35,090 bases of DNA from Ruminococcus sp. (GTDB lineage Bacteria; Bacillota; Clostridia; Oscillospirales; Ruminococcaceae), in the NCBI GenBank assembly GCA_017960805.1, contig JAGCYM010000002.1, positions 1 through 35,090 on the forward strand, read 5' to 3'. The position numbers were made by a program, and so were the translations under genes. The notes beneath the pieces were generated by a model. It saw nothing but the letters and a program-made list of their open reading frames with translations. It did not search any database and was not told the DNA's origin. Positions 7,670-15,301 of this stretch are shown piece by piece. Positions within the stretch are counted from its first letter, which is position 1, and each line of letters begins with the position of its first letter.

Positions 7670-8074
7670 ATGTCAGATGAATGTAAGCTCACATTTGAGC
7701 TGTACGATCCTAGTGACGAGAAGCATAGTTGTGTTGTCAGGACAATGACTAAGCTGGTCGGCAAGGATTATTCAACAGTGAAGCAGGAACTTAAAAAGCT
7801 TGCTGAGAAAACCGGCTTTGAGACTTTTAATGATCAGAGCATATTTGAGGAATATATGTCTCGAAATGGCATATATAAGGAGCGTGACTATAATAACAAT
7901 ACACAGCTTAAGGACCTTGATCTTTCAGGTGGAGCCTATTGTGTATTCGTTACAAACAGGGTGAGTTATTTTCATCTTGTACCAGTAATAGACAATGTAA
8001 TTTATGACAGGCGAAATGAAAGCCTTGGCATGTACGTTGTAGCCACTTATAAAAAATCTGAAAATGGTGCATGA
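7670..8074 (+). CDS. Small hypothetical protein with a possible minimal cysteine-peptidase triad
   Basis: This 134-aa soluble protein is of uncertain function. The early Cys in HSCVVRTMTKLVGKDY (Cys21), a late His after a beta strand (YFHLVPVIDN, His102) and a following Asp (VIYDRRN, Asp113) match the order Cys-His-Asp of small papain/NlpC-like folds. These small proteins have a Cys-x-x-Arg helix start and a C-terminal H..V...D..IYD hairpin. This is resemblance only. The gene lies 1 bp after the HIT frame and shares ATGA with the next gene (8071-8074), so all three are co-transcribed and translation is coupled to the HD hydrolase. There is no signal peptide, so it acts in the cytoplasm. Confidence 0.75.
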   Translation: MSDECKLTFELYDPSDEKHSCVVRTMTKLVGKDYSTVKQELKKLAEKTGFETFNDQSIFEEYMSRNGIYKERDYNNNTQLKDLDLSGGAYCVFVTNRVSYFHLVPVIDNVIYDRRNESLGMYVVATYKKSENGA

Positions 8075-8643
8075 AATTGACACCTAAAGAGTTTCTTGAT
8101 ATTCTACATTTTACTGAAAGACTGAAGGATACTCCTAGGCACTGTACTACATCAGGAAGAAGAACAGAGAGCGTAGCCGAACATAGCTGGCGTGTTTCTC
8201 TTATGGCGTTTTTCCTTAAGCATGAATTTGCTGATTTGGATATAAACAGGGTCATGGAAATGTGCCTTATACATGATCTTGGTGAATGCTTTACAGGTGA
8301 TATTCCTACATTTTCCAAGTCTGATAATGACAGAATCAACGAAGATGCTCTTCTTTCTGAATGGGTTTCTTCTCTTCCGGTTGTGCTCTCATCTGAGCTT
8401 TCAGATCTGTATGATGAGATGAATGCTCAGAAAACCAAGGAGGCAAGACTATTCAAGGCACTTGACAAGCTAGAGGCACTTATACAGCACAACGAGTCGC
8501 CCCTTGATACATGGTCTGAGAATGAGTTCGATCTTAATAAGAAATATGCTTTTGATACAGTAGAGTTTTCTCAGTGGATGACTGATCTGAGAAATGAGAT
8601 ACTATCTGAAACTTTAGATAAGATCGAAAATGAAAGTAAATAA
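8071..8643 (+). CDS. HD-domain phosphohydrolase, YfbR/HDDC2-like
   Basis: The 190-aa cytoplasmic protein carries the HD metal-binding pattern: His in AEHSWRVSLMA, His-Asp in CLIHDLGECFTGDIP and a late Asp in ALDKLEALIQH. The spacing matches the HD_3 family that includes 5'-deoxynucleotidase YfbR and HDDC2, which dephosphorylate (deoxy)nucleoside monophosphates. Length (about 190-200 aa) is normal. The start ATG overlaps the preceding gene by 4 bp. With a HIT-type nucleotide hydrolase at the head of the operon, a nucleotide-cleaning role is plausible. Substrate is inference. Confidence 0.85.
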   Translation: MKLTPKEFLDILHFTERLKDTPRHCTTSGRRTESVAEHSWRVSLMAFFLKHEFADLDINRVMEMCLIHDLGECFTGDIPTFSKSDNDRINEDALLSEWVSSLPVVLSSELSDLYDEMNAQKTKEARLFKALDKLEALIQHNESPLDTWSENEFDLNKKYAFDTVEFSQWMTDLRNEILSETLDKIENESK

Positions 8644-8672
8644 ATTTTATGACTCATTTTAAAAAACGATTA

Positions 8673-8702
8673 TAGAGATCCATATGGATCTCTATTTTTT
8701 TG
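8673..8702 (+). terminator. Intrinsic terminator of the HIT-HD operon
   Basis: A perfect 22-bp palindrome, TAGAGATCCAT/ATGGATCTCTA, is followed by a run of seven T. It lies 30 bp after the HD gene. Confidence 0.85.
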
Positions 8703-8749
8703 AGTCTATTCAAGAAAAGTAAATTATAATTCATTAGCATATATAGAGA

Positions 8750-8776
8750 AAGCCCGATTTTGAGATCGGGCTTTTA
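8750..8776 (-). terminator. Intrinsic terminator of the second sigma/anti-sigma operon
   Basis: A 9-bp stem AAGCCCGAT/ATCGGGCTT (8750-8758, 8765-8773) has T-rich flanks on both sides. On the minus strand it lies about 45 bp beyond the stop of the gene at 8822. Confidence 0.75.
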
Positions 8777-8821
8777 GCTTGTTTTATTTTTTGATTTTTT
8801 TAGGCTATAGGGGTTTGATTA

Positions 8822-9964
8822 TTAGAAAAGCTTAAATGTGTAATCTCCGTTTTCAATTTCTCTTAGAATTTCTGAAGTTGTTTTAAACGCTTCCGCTTCA
8901 TTATCAAACTTATAATTTGTTACTCTGTACGTATAGGTAAGATTTCCGCTATTATCATAACTGTCATACGAAATGGTCATGCCAGTTGCTGCATCGATCT
9001 CTGCTCTATACTCATACTCATAATCGATACCTTCGTAACTTGATCCTTTTTCATGTCCGCTTACTGATAATATTGTTCTTCCGTTTTCAGTTTTTCCGCC
9101 TGTTATTTCCCAGGAATCAGGATCAGTAGTATTTAATGCCATATTACGTCCGCATGCAGAAGTGGTGAAATATACTTTATCATTATCATAGTCTTCAACG
9201 TAATACTCTTTTTGTGGTGTATCAAGGAATATTTGTCCTCCATTTACGTAATCTGTTTCTACATAATTTACAATAGCATTATGAAGCTTATTATCTTCTA
9301 TTACTCCTTGCTGTTCATATACAATCTTATTGTTTATTGTGGTTTCATCTTTAATTGTACCCTTCATATTTATTTCATCGAGGAAAATACTGCCTGAATG
9401 TGTCATGGGATCTTTGCGATACTCCATGGAAGTGTATACAGTATACGTAAAATCAGCAGAGAACTTATCAAAATAGTAAACACTATTGCTTTCTTTAGCC
9501 TTTTCTATAAGTTCTTCCTTTGTTATACTGTATTGTTTATCTGTATTATCAATAGTCGTGATCTCTGTTTCTGTTACGCTTGTAGAAGTCGTTGTAGTAT
9601 CAGTTCCTGTTTCACTTTCATTTGTTGATGTAGTATCTGTATTGGCTGATACTGTAGTTGTTGGCTCTGATACAGGATCCTGCTGTACTGGTTTTCTATG
9701 ATTCATAAAATATGCTCCACCACCAATAGAGCTTGTTATAAGAACAGCGGCTGCTGCAATACTTGCGATTCTTGTCATACTAATTCTCCTCTCATACTTT
9801 TCAACTCCGCTTACGCTATCTGCGTACTCGGAATTATTGATATTTGCTCTCTGAAGTGCTTTTGCAAATATCTCATTCTTCTTAGCTTCCTCCGCCATAA
9901 GCTTCTCGACGGAAGCTTTGTCTGCATTACGGAGGGTGTCAATTATTTTTTTCTTATTATTCAT
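8822..9964 (-). CDS. Anti-sigma-like membrane protein with Ser/Thr-rich linker and exported domain
   Basis: The 380-aa protein has about 65 cytoplasmic residues (rich in Lys, Glu and Ala). One membrane segment lies at about 66-87 (IASIAAAAVLITSSIGGGAYFM). An exported Ser/Thr/Glu-rich linker covers about 95-140, and a roughly 240-residue beta-rich C-terminal domain (repeated Tyr-rich strands such as YEYEYRAEID and TYTYRVTNYKF) follows. Placement 15 bp behind an ECF sigma gene and this topology suggest a sigma regulator. No classical zinc anti-sigma motif is seen. The outer domain resembles lipoprotein-carrier-like sheets, but I cannot name a family. The linker is very like those of secreted cellulosomal proteins, so the domain probably projects into the cell wall. 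The ATG has an AGGAGAG site. Confidence 0.75.
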   Translation of the reverse strand: MNNKKKIIDTLRNADKASVEKLMAEEAKKNEIFAKALQRANINNSEYADSVSGVEKYERRISMTRIASIAAAAVLITSSIGGGAYFMNHRKPVQQDPVSEPTTTVSANTDTTSTNESETGTDTTTTSTSVTETEITTIDNTDKQYSITKEELIEKAKESNSVYYFDKFSADFTYTVYTSMEYRKDPMTHSGSIFLDEINMKGTIKDETTINNKIVYEQQGVIEDNKLHNAIVNYVETDYVNGGQIFLDTPQKEYYVEDYDNDKVYFTTSACGRNMALNTTDPDSWEITGGKTENGRTILSVSGHEKGSSYEGIDYEYEYRAEIDAATGMTISYDSYDNSGNLTYTYRVTNYKFDNEAEAFKTTSEILREIENGDYTFKLF

Positions 9965-9979
9965 AATAACTCTCCTCCT

Positions 9980-10540
9980 TTAAAGAGTGATACCGTCAGC
10001 TTCAAGTAGCTTCTTGAGTCTTTTTATTGCTCTTCCGCAGCGCATTCTTACAGCAGTTGCGTTGAGTCCGACCATTTCAGCTATTTCCGTTGAGCTTTTC
10101 TCATAGTAGTATTTCTGAATAATTATTATTGAATCAGGAGGTCCGAGCTCAGAAACCTTTTTCAGCAGAAGATTAGAAGCTTCAGATTTGTCAGAGTTTG
10201 CCTCGATATCCTGTTCATCTGCTATTTCTGCCATATTTTCATCGTCTGCGGATATATTTTTGCCCGTCTTTGCTGCAAGTGAACGCCTCATGCTTATCGC
10301 AGAATTACGCGCTACCGCACCAATATATGACTTCAATGAACAATCATCATCGGGAACAAGCTTCATCATTACGGATGCAAATACATCAATTACGCATTCC
10401 TCCGAATCATCAGCACTTCCGAATCCGTTTATTATCCGGTTTACTATTGAGAAAACATAACTGTAGTATTTGTCAAAAAGGGCACGTTGTCCAAGTGACG
10501 GCGTTTCCCGCATCAGACTTAATATTTCATTATCAGTCAT
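9980..10540 (-). CDS. ECF-type RNA polymerase sigma factor
   Basis: The 186-aa protein has region 2 at about residues 10-95 (ALFDKYYSYVFSIVNRII, SEECVIDVFASVMMKL, SYIGAVARNSAISMRR). An acidic spacer follows at about 97-125, then region 4 at about 130-182 with LGPPDSIIIIQKYYYEKSS and the helix-turn-helix STEIAEMVGLNATAVRMRCG. The ATG at 10540 follows AAGGAGG with 7-nt spacing. It is the first gene of a two-gene operon with the membrane protein at 8822-9964. It is clearly distinct from the sigma factor at 2887-3444, with low identity outside the shared fold, so the window holds two separate ECF systems. Confidence 0.92.
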   Translation of the reverse strand: MTDNEILSLMRETPSLGQRALFDKYYSYVFSIVNRIINGFGSADDSEECVIDVFASVMMKLVPDDDCSLKSYIGAVARNSAISMRRSLAAKTGKNISADDENMAEIADEQDIEANSDKSEASNLLLKKVSELGPPDSIIIIQKYYYEKSSTEIAEMVGLNATAVRMRCGRAIKRLKKLLEADGITL

Positions 10541-11063
10541 ATGATCCCTCCTTCTGGGGTATTATTTTTCAAAGCAGATCTGTCTTTCATATATAGTAAC
10601 GCATGTAATTCCTAAAGTGTAACAGCTTTTCAAAAATTTTTTTGAAGTTTAGAAGAAGATTTATAATTTCTGTAAAAAGCATATATCACACATGTTTCTA
10701 TTCTACCAAATATAATGTAAAAAATCAAGGAATGTACATGTGAGTGAACAGACAATTATCTTACTGAATATTTAAGAGGTATATTAGATAAAGTGTTTTC
10801 AAGATTATAGAAGCAATTTGATGATATTAGAAAATAGCTGTGTATAATTGGCACAACTGCTGATTGACTTTGCAGGTACCGATTAGTATAATAATAAGTA
10901 TAGATAATTACGCTTGTTTGGCTTAGTTTTGATTCTATGCTATCATTTGTAGAATGTAGCATAATAGATTACGTTTCAGACACTGACAAAGAGAGCAGAA
11001 AAAGTCGGGATAGCAATTTCAAGATGTGATATACTGGTATTACAGCGGGAAGAGGTGAACAAA
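10541..11063. promoter_or_regulatory. AT-rich divergent region with promoter TTGACT-17-TATAAT
   Basis: No gene is seen in these 520 bases. On the plus strand TTGACT (10864-10869) and TATAAT (10887-10892) have a 17-bp spacer. They would start a transcript about 160 nt before the AraC-type gene, giving it a long leader, or a separate small RNA. Nearer the sigma gene, GTTAC occurs twice on the minus strand within about 30 bp (around 10592-10622). This is a possible, unproven, ECF recognition site. Confidence 0.5.
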
Positions 11064-11900
11064 ATGCAGGGATGGATAGACGGATTTCAGAAGTCAATCG
11101 AGTACATTGAGCAAAATCTATCTGGCGTTCTAGATATAGATGATATTGCAGCAGAAGCTGCTTTATCGTCATTCTATTATCAGCGCATCTTCGGAGCACT
11201 TTGCGGTATGACTGTCGGTGAGTATATTCGCGCGCGCAGAATGACGCTTGCCGCACAGGAACTTGTTAACTCTGATACAAAGGTGATAGATATTGCACTC
11301 AAGTATGGCTATGATTCTCCGGACAGCTTCGCGAAAGCCTTTCAGCGCTTTCACGGAGTCACACCAACTCAGGCAAAAGACTGGGGAGCAAACCTGCGAT
11401 CATTCGCTCCGCTGCATATCAAAATCACATTGGAGGGCGGAAATATGTTAGATTATCGTATTGTTGAAAAGGCACCATTTACTATTGTCGGATTCAAAAA
11501 GAGATTCAATGCTGAGACAAGTTATCAGGAGGTTCCGAAATTTTGGAATGAGTGGATGTCTGACAGAAAAGGGTTAAAGGGTATGTTCGGTGTATGTACT
11601 GACATGGATGGAAAGAACTTTGACTACTGGATAGCTGATCTGTACATTCCTTGGGAAGAGGTTCCTGAGGGTTGCAGTACCTATCAGATACCAGGAAGCT
11701 TGTGGGCACAATTTATCTGTAAAGGACCTCTGCCAGACAGTTTGCAGAAAGTTAATACACAAATCTGGTCAGAATGGCTTCCCCAATTGCAGGGATATAC
11801 ACTGGCAGGTAATTATTCATTGGAAATCTATATGCCACCTGCTGATGATCCTGATGATACTGTAAGCTATATCTGGATTCCATTGAAAAAATCTAAGTAG
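11064..11900 (+). CDS. AraC-family regulator with GyrI-like ligand-binding domain
   Basis: The 278-aa protein has two AraC-type helix-turn-helix motifs at its N-terminus, residues about 10-110: DIDDIAAEAALSSFYYQRIF and VIDIALKYGYDSPDSFAKAF with the typical FHGVTPTQAK end. A GyrI/AraC effector-binding domain follows at about 128-278 (YRIVEKAPFTIVGFKKRF, WIADLYIP, SLEIYMPP). Proteins of this build sense small hydrophobic or cationic compounds, or act as Rob/BltR-like multidrug sensors. A GTG at 11055 is in frame, but the AGAGGTG ribosome site overlaps it; the ATG at 11064 has proper spacing. The MutS-family gene starts 11 bp later, so the two form an operon. Confidence 0.9.
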   Translation: MQGWIDGFQKSIEYIEQNLSGVLDIDDIAAEAALSSFYYQRIFGALCGMTVGEYIRARRMTLAAQELVNSDTKVIDIALKYGYDSPDSFAKAFQRFHGVTPTQAKDWGANLRSFAPLHIKITLEGGNMLDYRIVEKAPFTIVGFKKRFNAETSYQEVPKFWNEWMSDRKGLKGMFGVCTDMDGKNFDYWIADLYIPWEEVPEGCSTYQIPGSLWAQFICKGPLPDSLQKVNTQIWSEWLPQLQGYTLAGNYSLEIYMPPADDPDDTVSYIWIPLKKSK

Positions 11901-11911
11901 TAGGTGATCGT

Positions 11912-13639
11912 ATGACTCAAAGCGCTGGTTTCAGTCTGTTGCAGCCGTCAGGAGCTGATATTGAATACCGCAGGCTGCCGGATAATGTTATGCATGATCT
12001 GGGCCTTGATACATTTTGTGAAAAAATATCAAATGACGGTAAAGAACGTAGAATGATCATGAATGTTCTCTCGAAAATCTCTTCAGATTCTACTGTCGCT
12101 TCATACCGTCAGCAGATTTTTGTGGATATTTTTAATATGCCTGAACTGAGAAATACAATGATGGAGCTGTTCGGAAAGATACAGTTTATGCACGATTTCT
12201 CAACTATGCACAAATCTTCTGATGAGGAGCTTGGACTTTGGCATCTTTTCCATCGTCTTGACGAGCTTGACGGATACATTAAGACTGTGGAAACCATGAG
12301 GGATTGTCTTTCAGATAAACAGATAAAGTCCGAAGGCCTGATCTCACTGAGGGATTACATCACTGAGCTTTACGAAGACGCATGTTTCGCTGATATGAAG
12401 AAGGATATCGCTGCATTGAAAGTAAAGGCGTCTGATGTAAAAAGTGTGACCCTTGGTATCAACGTGAACGAGCGCTTTGAAGCTGTAAGCATGGGACTTG
12501 TTTCCGTGAACAGTAAACCCTTTAAGAAATCCGGTATCGTCAGCAATTTTGCAGATGCTATAGCTAATAAGGACAAGATACAGGATACGTCTGACTGGGA
12601 TGGTGATATGCACTATCATCAGATCGACAGAGAGTCAAAGAGCAATATCATCGAATTTATGAAGAATGAAGGCGGAATGCTTGCAGTCGGAACAACAAAT
12701 GCTGTAGGTACACGCACAAAGACTACTGTTGTTAACGCAATGGCAGGCGATTCTTCTATGGGATCTACCTTCTATCTTGATACTGTTATCAATAAAATGC
12801 TTGGCCAGCTTGTGAAAAAGCTGCGCGATACTCTTACCAAGTATGCAAATGTGGCAATCGTGAATATTTCTGGCCTTGTACCTGAATTTGTATACTATAT
12901 TAGATGTGCTGAATTCATAGGTAGTCTGATGGATAAGGGCTGCGTTTTCAGTGCAGCAAAGCCAGTTGCTGATGGAGACTATTCTGTTGAGGCAAAGGGA
13001 TTCTACAATCTGAAGCTCGCTATGAAGATGGATATCGTCAGCGATATAGTGCCTAATGACCTTAGTTTTGATCAAAAACACACGGTCTATATACTTACAG
13101 GTGCAAACCGTGGTGGTAAGACTACAATTACGCAGGCAGTCGGTCAGCTCTTTGTCCTGGCGCAGGGTGGACTATATGTTCCTGCCGAGAGTTTCAGCTA
13201 TGTTCCGTGTGATTGCATTTTTACTCACTTTCCGGCGGACGAGGATAAGACTGTAGATCTCGGAAGACTGGGCGAGGAGTGTGTCCGTTTTAAGGAAATA
13301 TTCTCTCAGTCAACCAGCAAAAGTCTCCTGCTACTGAATGAGACTTTTTCCACAACTTCTTTTGAGGAAGGCTATTATATAGCAAGAGACTCAGTAAAGG
13401 CACTTCTTTCAAAATCCGTTCGTACAATCTATAATACTCATATGCACAAGCTAGGTGAGGATGCTGAAGAGCTTTCACATGAAAGTAAAGATGCGGGGGC
13501 AGCTTCACTGGTCATGAGAACAGATGAGGGCAAGCGTTCATTTAAGGTCGCTTTGGCTAAGCCTGAAGGTTCATCATATGCAAGGGATATTGCTGAAAAG
13601 TATGGCGTGACTTATGATATGTTAGTCAGTGGTTCATAA
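11912..13639 (+). CDS. MutS-family ATPase without mismatch-binding domain
   Basis: The 575-aa protein has a helical MutS core-like region at about 50-380 and a C-terminal MutS ATPase. The P-loop is TGANRGGKTT at 396-405, where MutS usually has TGPNMGGKST. The Walker B region LLLLNETFSTTSFEEG (about 472-487) has Asn476 where MutS has Asp. A MutS-like switch His occurs in YNTHMHKLG. The N-terminal mismatch-recognition domain, with its Phe-x-Glu motif, is missing, and so is the Smr nuclease tail of MutS2. It is therefore one of the side branches of the MutS family with no settled function. Start ATG 11912 has a weak AGGTGAT site. Co-transcription with an AraC/GyrI regulator suggests inducible expression. 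Confidence 0.85.
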   Translation: MTQSAGFSLLQPSGADIEYRRLPDNVMHDLGLDTFCEKISNDGKERRMIMNVLSKISSDSTVASYRQQIFVDIFNMPELRNTMMELFGKIQFMHDFSTMHKSSDEELGLWHLFHRLDELDGYIKTVETMRDCLSDKQIKSEGLISLRDYITELYEDACFADMKKDIAALKVKASDVKSVTLGINVNERFEAVSMGLVSVNSKPFKKSGIVSNFADAIANKDKIQDTSDWDGDMHYHQIDRESKSNIIEFMKNEGGMLAVGTTNAVGTRTKTTVVNAMAGDSSMGSTFYLDTVINKMLGQLVKKLRDTLTKYANVAIVNISGLVPEFVYYIRCAEFIGSLMDKGCVFSAAKPVADGDYSVEAKGFYNLKLAMKMDIVSDIVPNDLSFDQKHTVYILTGANRGGKTTITQAVGQLFVLAQGGLYVPAESFSYVPCDCIFTHFPADEDKTVDLGRLGEECVRFKEIFSQSTSKSLLLLNETFSTTSFEEGYYIARDSVKALLSKSVRTIYNTHMHKLGEDAEELSHESKDAGAASLVMRTDEGKRSFKVALAKPEGSSYARDIAEKYGVTYDMLVSGS

Positions 13640-13698
13640 TATCAATATCTATGTTGTTCTTAAGAATAAAGCATTGTTTGTATACGTCCTAAATCATC

Positions 13699-13821
13699 AT
13701 GGATTTGTACATTGTCATAAAAGCCCACGCTTCTGCCAGAGTGAGCAGTCGGTACATTAATCGATCGATAGGTAGTCTGGAACTTACAAATATGCTTATA
13801 GAAAATGAAATAGAATATTAA
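13699..13821 (+). CDS. Possible 40-aa small ORF before a terminator
   Basis: ATG 13699 to TAA 13819-13821 encodes 40 residues (starting MDLYIVIKAHASARVSS, ending MLIENEIEY). The stop is immediately followed by a terminator, as for a real last gene. However, no ribosome site precedes the ATG, and a TAA lies three codons upstream in frame. I do not recognise the peptide. It could be a decayed gene end. Confidence 0.2.
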   Translation: MDLYIVIKAHASARVSSRYINRSIGSLELTNMLIENEIEY

Positions 13822-13823
13822 TG

Positions 13824-13860
13824 AAAAGGCACCTTCGATTTACTCGAAAGTGCCTTTTCT
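13824..13860 (+). terminator. Intrinsic terminator downstream of the AraC-MutS operon
   Basis: The stem AAAAGGCAC (13824-13832) with GTGCCTTTT (13850-13858), extended inward by TTCGA/TCGAA past one mismatch, is followed by CTTCT. It lies about 185 bp after the MutS-family stop. Confidence 0.8.
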
Positions 13861-13868
13861 TCTGTGTT

Positions 13869-13888
13869 AACTGTACAAAATAGATGAC
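13869..13888 (-). repeat. Copy of the TGTCATCTATTTTGTACAG motif
   Basis: On the minus strand these bases read TGTCATCTATTTTGTACAG. The same motif, with one or two changes, ends both 269-bp elements (near 15570 and 21813) and lies inverted at 15581-15602. It has the look of a mobile-element terminal repeat. Confidence 0.55.
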
Positions 13889-13976
13889 AGTACCGTGAGC
13901 GAAAGCAGAGTAAGCCTTCTATAAAAAAGAAAGCGAGCTTGCGAGCGACATCGTGGAAGCCCGCGGTGCTCACCGC

Positions 13977-14031
13977 TGGTGCGGATAACAGGACTTGAAC
14001 CAGCATGAACTTATAGGCCTGAGGGATAGGT
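13977..14031 (-). other. tRNA 3'-end-like fragment (remnant or attachment-site scar)
   Basis: The minus strand ends CTGGTTCAAGTCCTG-TTATCCGC-ACCA, with a T-loop TTCAAGT, an acceptor-like strand TATCCGC, a discriminator A and CCA. The preceding part looks like a long variable arm. The T stem has a mismatch, and the required 5' acceptor GCGGATA plus D arm are absent upstream, so no complete tRNA can be folded. This is what remains when an element integrates at, or is deleted next to, a tRNA gene. Confidence 0.5.
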
Positions 14032-14100
14032 CATGATAGTGGAAAAAACAAAAATCAACTTTTGAGCATTAAGATTTCTTGCATAATTAGCCCCAGAGCA

Positions 14101-14646
14101 TTATATAAACTCTTCAATATTTAACAGCAACTTGCCTTCATAGATTTCAACGGGAACAGCTGTATCAAAGGTATATATACTTGGGAAATCGCTCTTTTCA
14201 AAAAAATATACCATAACTCGCTTGTACAAAGGGTCAACTATCCAATACTCGCGCACTCCATACTTTTTATACAATGCGAGCTTTTCAACATAATCGTGTC
14301 CGTAGTTTGAAGATGTAACTTCAATAATAAGATCCGGTGCTCCATTACAGCGCATATCGTCTATCTGAGATGGATCACATACAACAAGTACATCAGGCTG
14401 AACAACAGTGTCATCGTCGAGCTTGACATCAAACGGTGATATAAAAGATTCACACTTTCCACTATTTGATTCGATGTAGTTTCCAATTTTTCTATAAATG
14501 CCGCCTGTGATCCGCTGATGTGAGGTTGACGGTGCAGCCTGTGCAAAAACTTCGCCATTAATAAGCTCATATCTTTCGGAATCATTGTCAGGCGTTAGCT
14601 TGAAGAATTCTTCTGCTGTAATTTTATGATCTCTTGGAAACGGCAT
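14101..14646 (-). CDS. Uma2-family (DUF820) putative restriction-like nuclease
   Basis: The 181-aa protein shows the Uma2 signature of the PD-(D/E)xK fold. There is a Glu in RYELINGEVFAQAAPS, VVQPDVLVV with the catalytic Asp, DLIIEVTSSNYGHDYVEKLALY with the Glu-x-Ser/Thr motif, then YGVREYWIVDP. Full length is typical. The start has AGGAGG at the right distance. Uma2 proteins are common in multicopy families in cyanobacteria and Clostridia; their biological role is unresolved. It stands alone. An inverted repeat GAGTGA/TCACTC (14669-14674 and 14703-14708) lies just upstream and could be an operator. Confidence 0.9.
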   Translation of the reverse strand: MPFPRDHKITAEEFFKLTPDNDSERYELINGEVFAQAAPSTSHQRITGGIYRKIGNYIESNSGKCESFISPFDVKLDDDTVVQPDVLVVCDPSQIDDMRCNGAPDLIIEVTSSNYGHDYVEKLALYKKYGVREYWIVDPLYKRVMVYFFEKSDFPSIYTFDTAVPVEIYEGKLLLNIEEFI

Positions 14647-14899
14647 AATGACTCCTCCTTTATATAATGAGTGACACTATTTATGAATTTTGCTTCAAAT
14701 GATCACTCTATAATATATGTGATATTCATACAAATAAACAACGAAATACAAGAATTGTAAACGGAAAAACTCATTTATTCTTATTGATGAATTATTGAAA
14801 ATCATAGTTCATCCATGCCATTTATTGTAGCATAATTGGTCTGAAATGTCAATTGTGAATTGAAAGAACTGCTATAATATGTGCCGCTTATACTACTGT
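14647..14899. other. Gene-free AT-rich stretch upstream of the Uma2 gene
   Basis: It holds the Uma2 ribosome site and the GAGTGA/TCACTC inverted repeat (14669-14708). I see no coding frame and no hairpin with a T run. Confidence 0.4.
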
Positions 14900-15099
14900 T
14901 CATTGCTCCAGTTTATGTATAGCCTCCATTATTTTTTCCACGGACATCTCTCCAGACATTTGATCTATATTTGGGACGAGAAGGTTTTGTAGCCGATCGA
15001 AGTATGCTTCATAAGTCAGATACTTGCCCTGCTTCTCATAACTCCGCTATTATCGGATGCATTATGCGTCAGCTTACCGTTTATGTAGAATTTGTTCAT
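14900..15099 (-). pseudogene. Decayed small gene with intact ribosome site
   Basis: A strong ACAGGAGG site precedes ATG (15099). The frame starts MNKFYINGKLTHNASDNSG and stops after 27 codons. A second frame then runs without interruption to a TGA at 14900-14902 (KYLTYEAYFDRLQNLL, EMSVEKIMEAIHKLEQ). The whole span is 200 bp, not a multiple of three, so a frameshift near 15030-15045 explains it. Short proteins of this kind occur as cargo of clostridial conjugative or plasmid-like elements; I cannot name the family. Confidence 0.5.
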
Positions 15100-15285
15100 T
15101 CGCTTTTCCTCCTGTCATTTTTTTCAAAGACAGCAGATGTGATCAGATTTCTATGTATCGGCTGACAGGTGCACAAATCGCTCACAGCAACTCTCTCTGC
15201 TATCTTTTGCTTAGTTTCCCGACCTGCCATCGATGTTGCTAAAAACGGCTAACAATTCGCTGATAGGTTTGCTATCGCTTTTCTT
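15097..15285 (-). pseudogene. Decayed 3' end of an upstream gene coupled to the preceding remnant
   Basis: On the minus strand one frame reads DSKPISELLAVFSNIDGRSGN and stops. A shift gives RETKQKIAERVAVSDLC and continues to EKNDRRKSE with a TGA overlapping the ATG at 15099. Start/stop overlap of this kind is typical of a former operon. Frame changes and loss of the 5' part mark it as a remnant. Confidence 0.35.
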
Positions 15286-15301
15286 TTTGAAAACAAAAAA
15301 T

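Noticed and set aside
9212-10009. Several plus-strand frames of 60-100 codons opposite the anti-sigma-like gene
   Set aside because: They are antisense shadows of a well-supported gene and have Cys/Ile-rich compositions typical of such frames.
10756-11256. Minus-strand frames between the sigma operon and the AraC gene
   Set aside because: No ribosome sites and no recognisable protein; AT-rich noise and antisense of the AraC start.
12635-13081. 148-codon minus-strand frame opposite the MutS-family gene
   Set aside because: Antisense shadow with no ribosome site; the sense strand has clear ATPase motifs.
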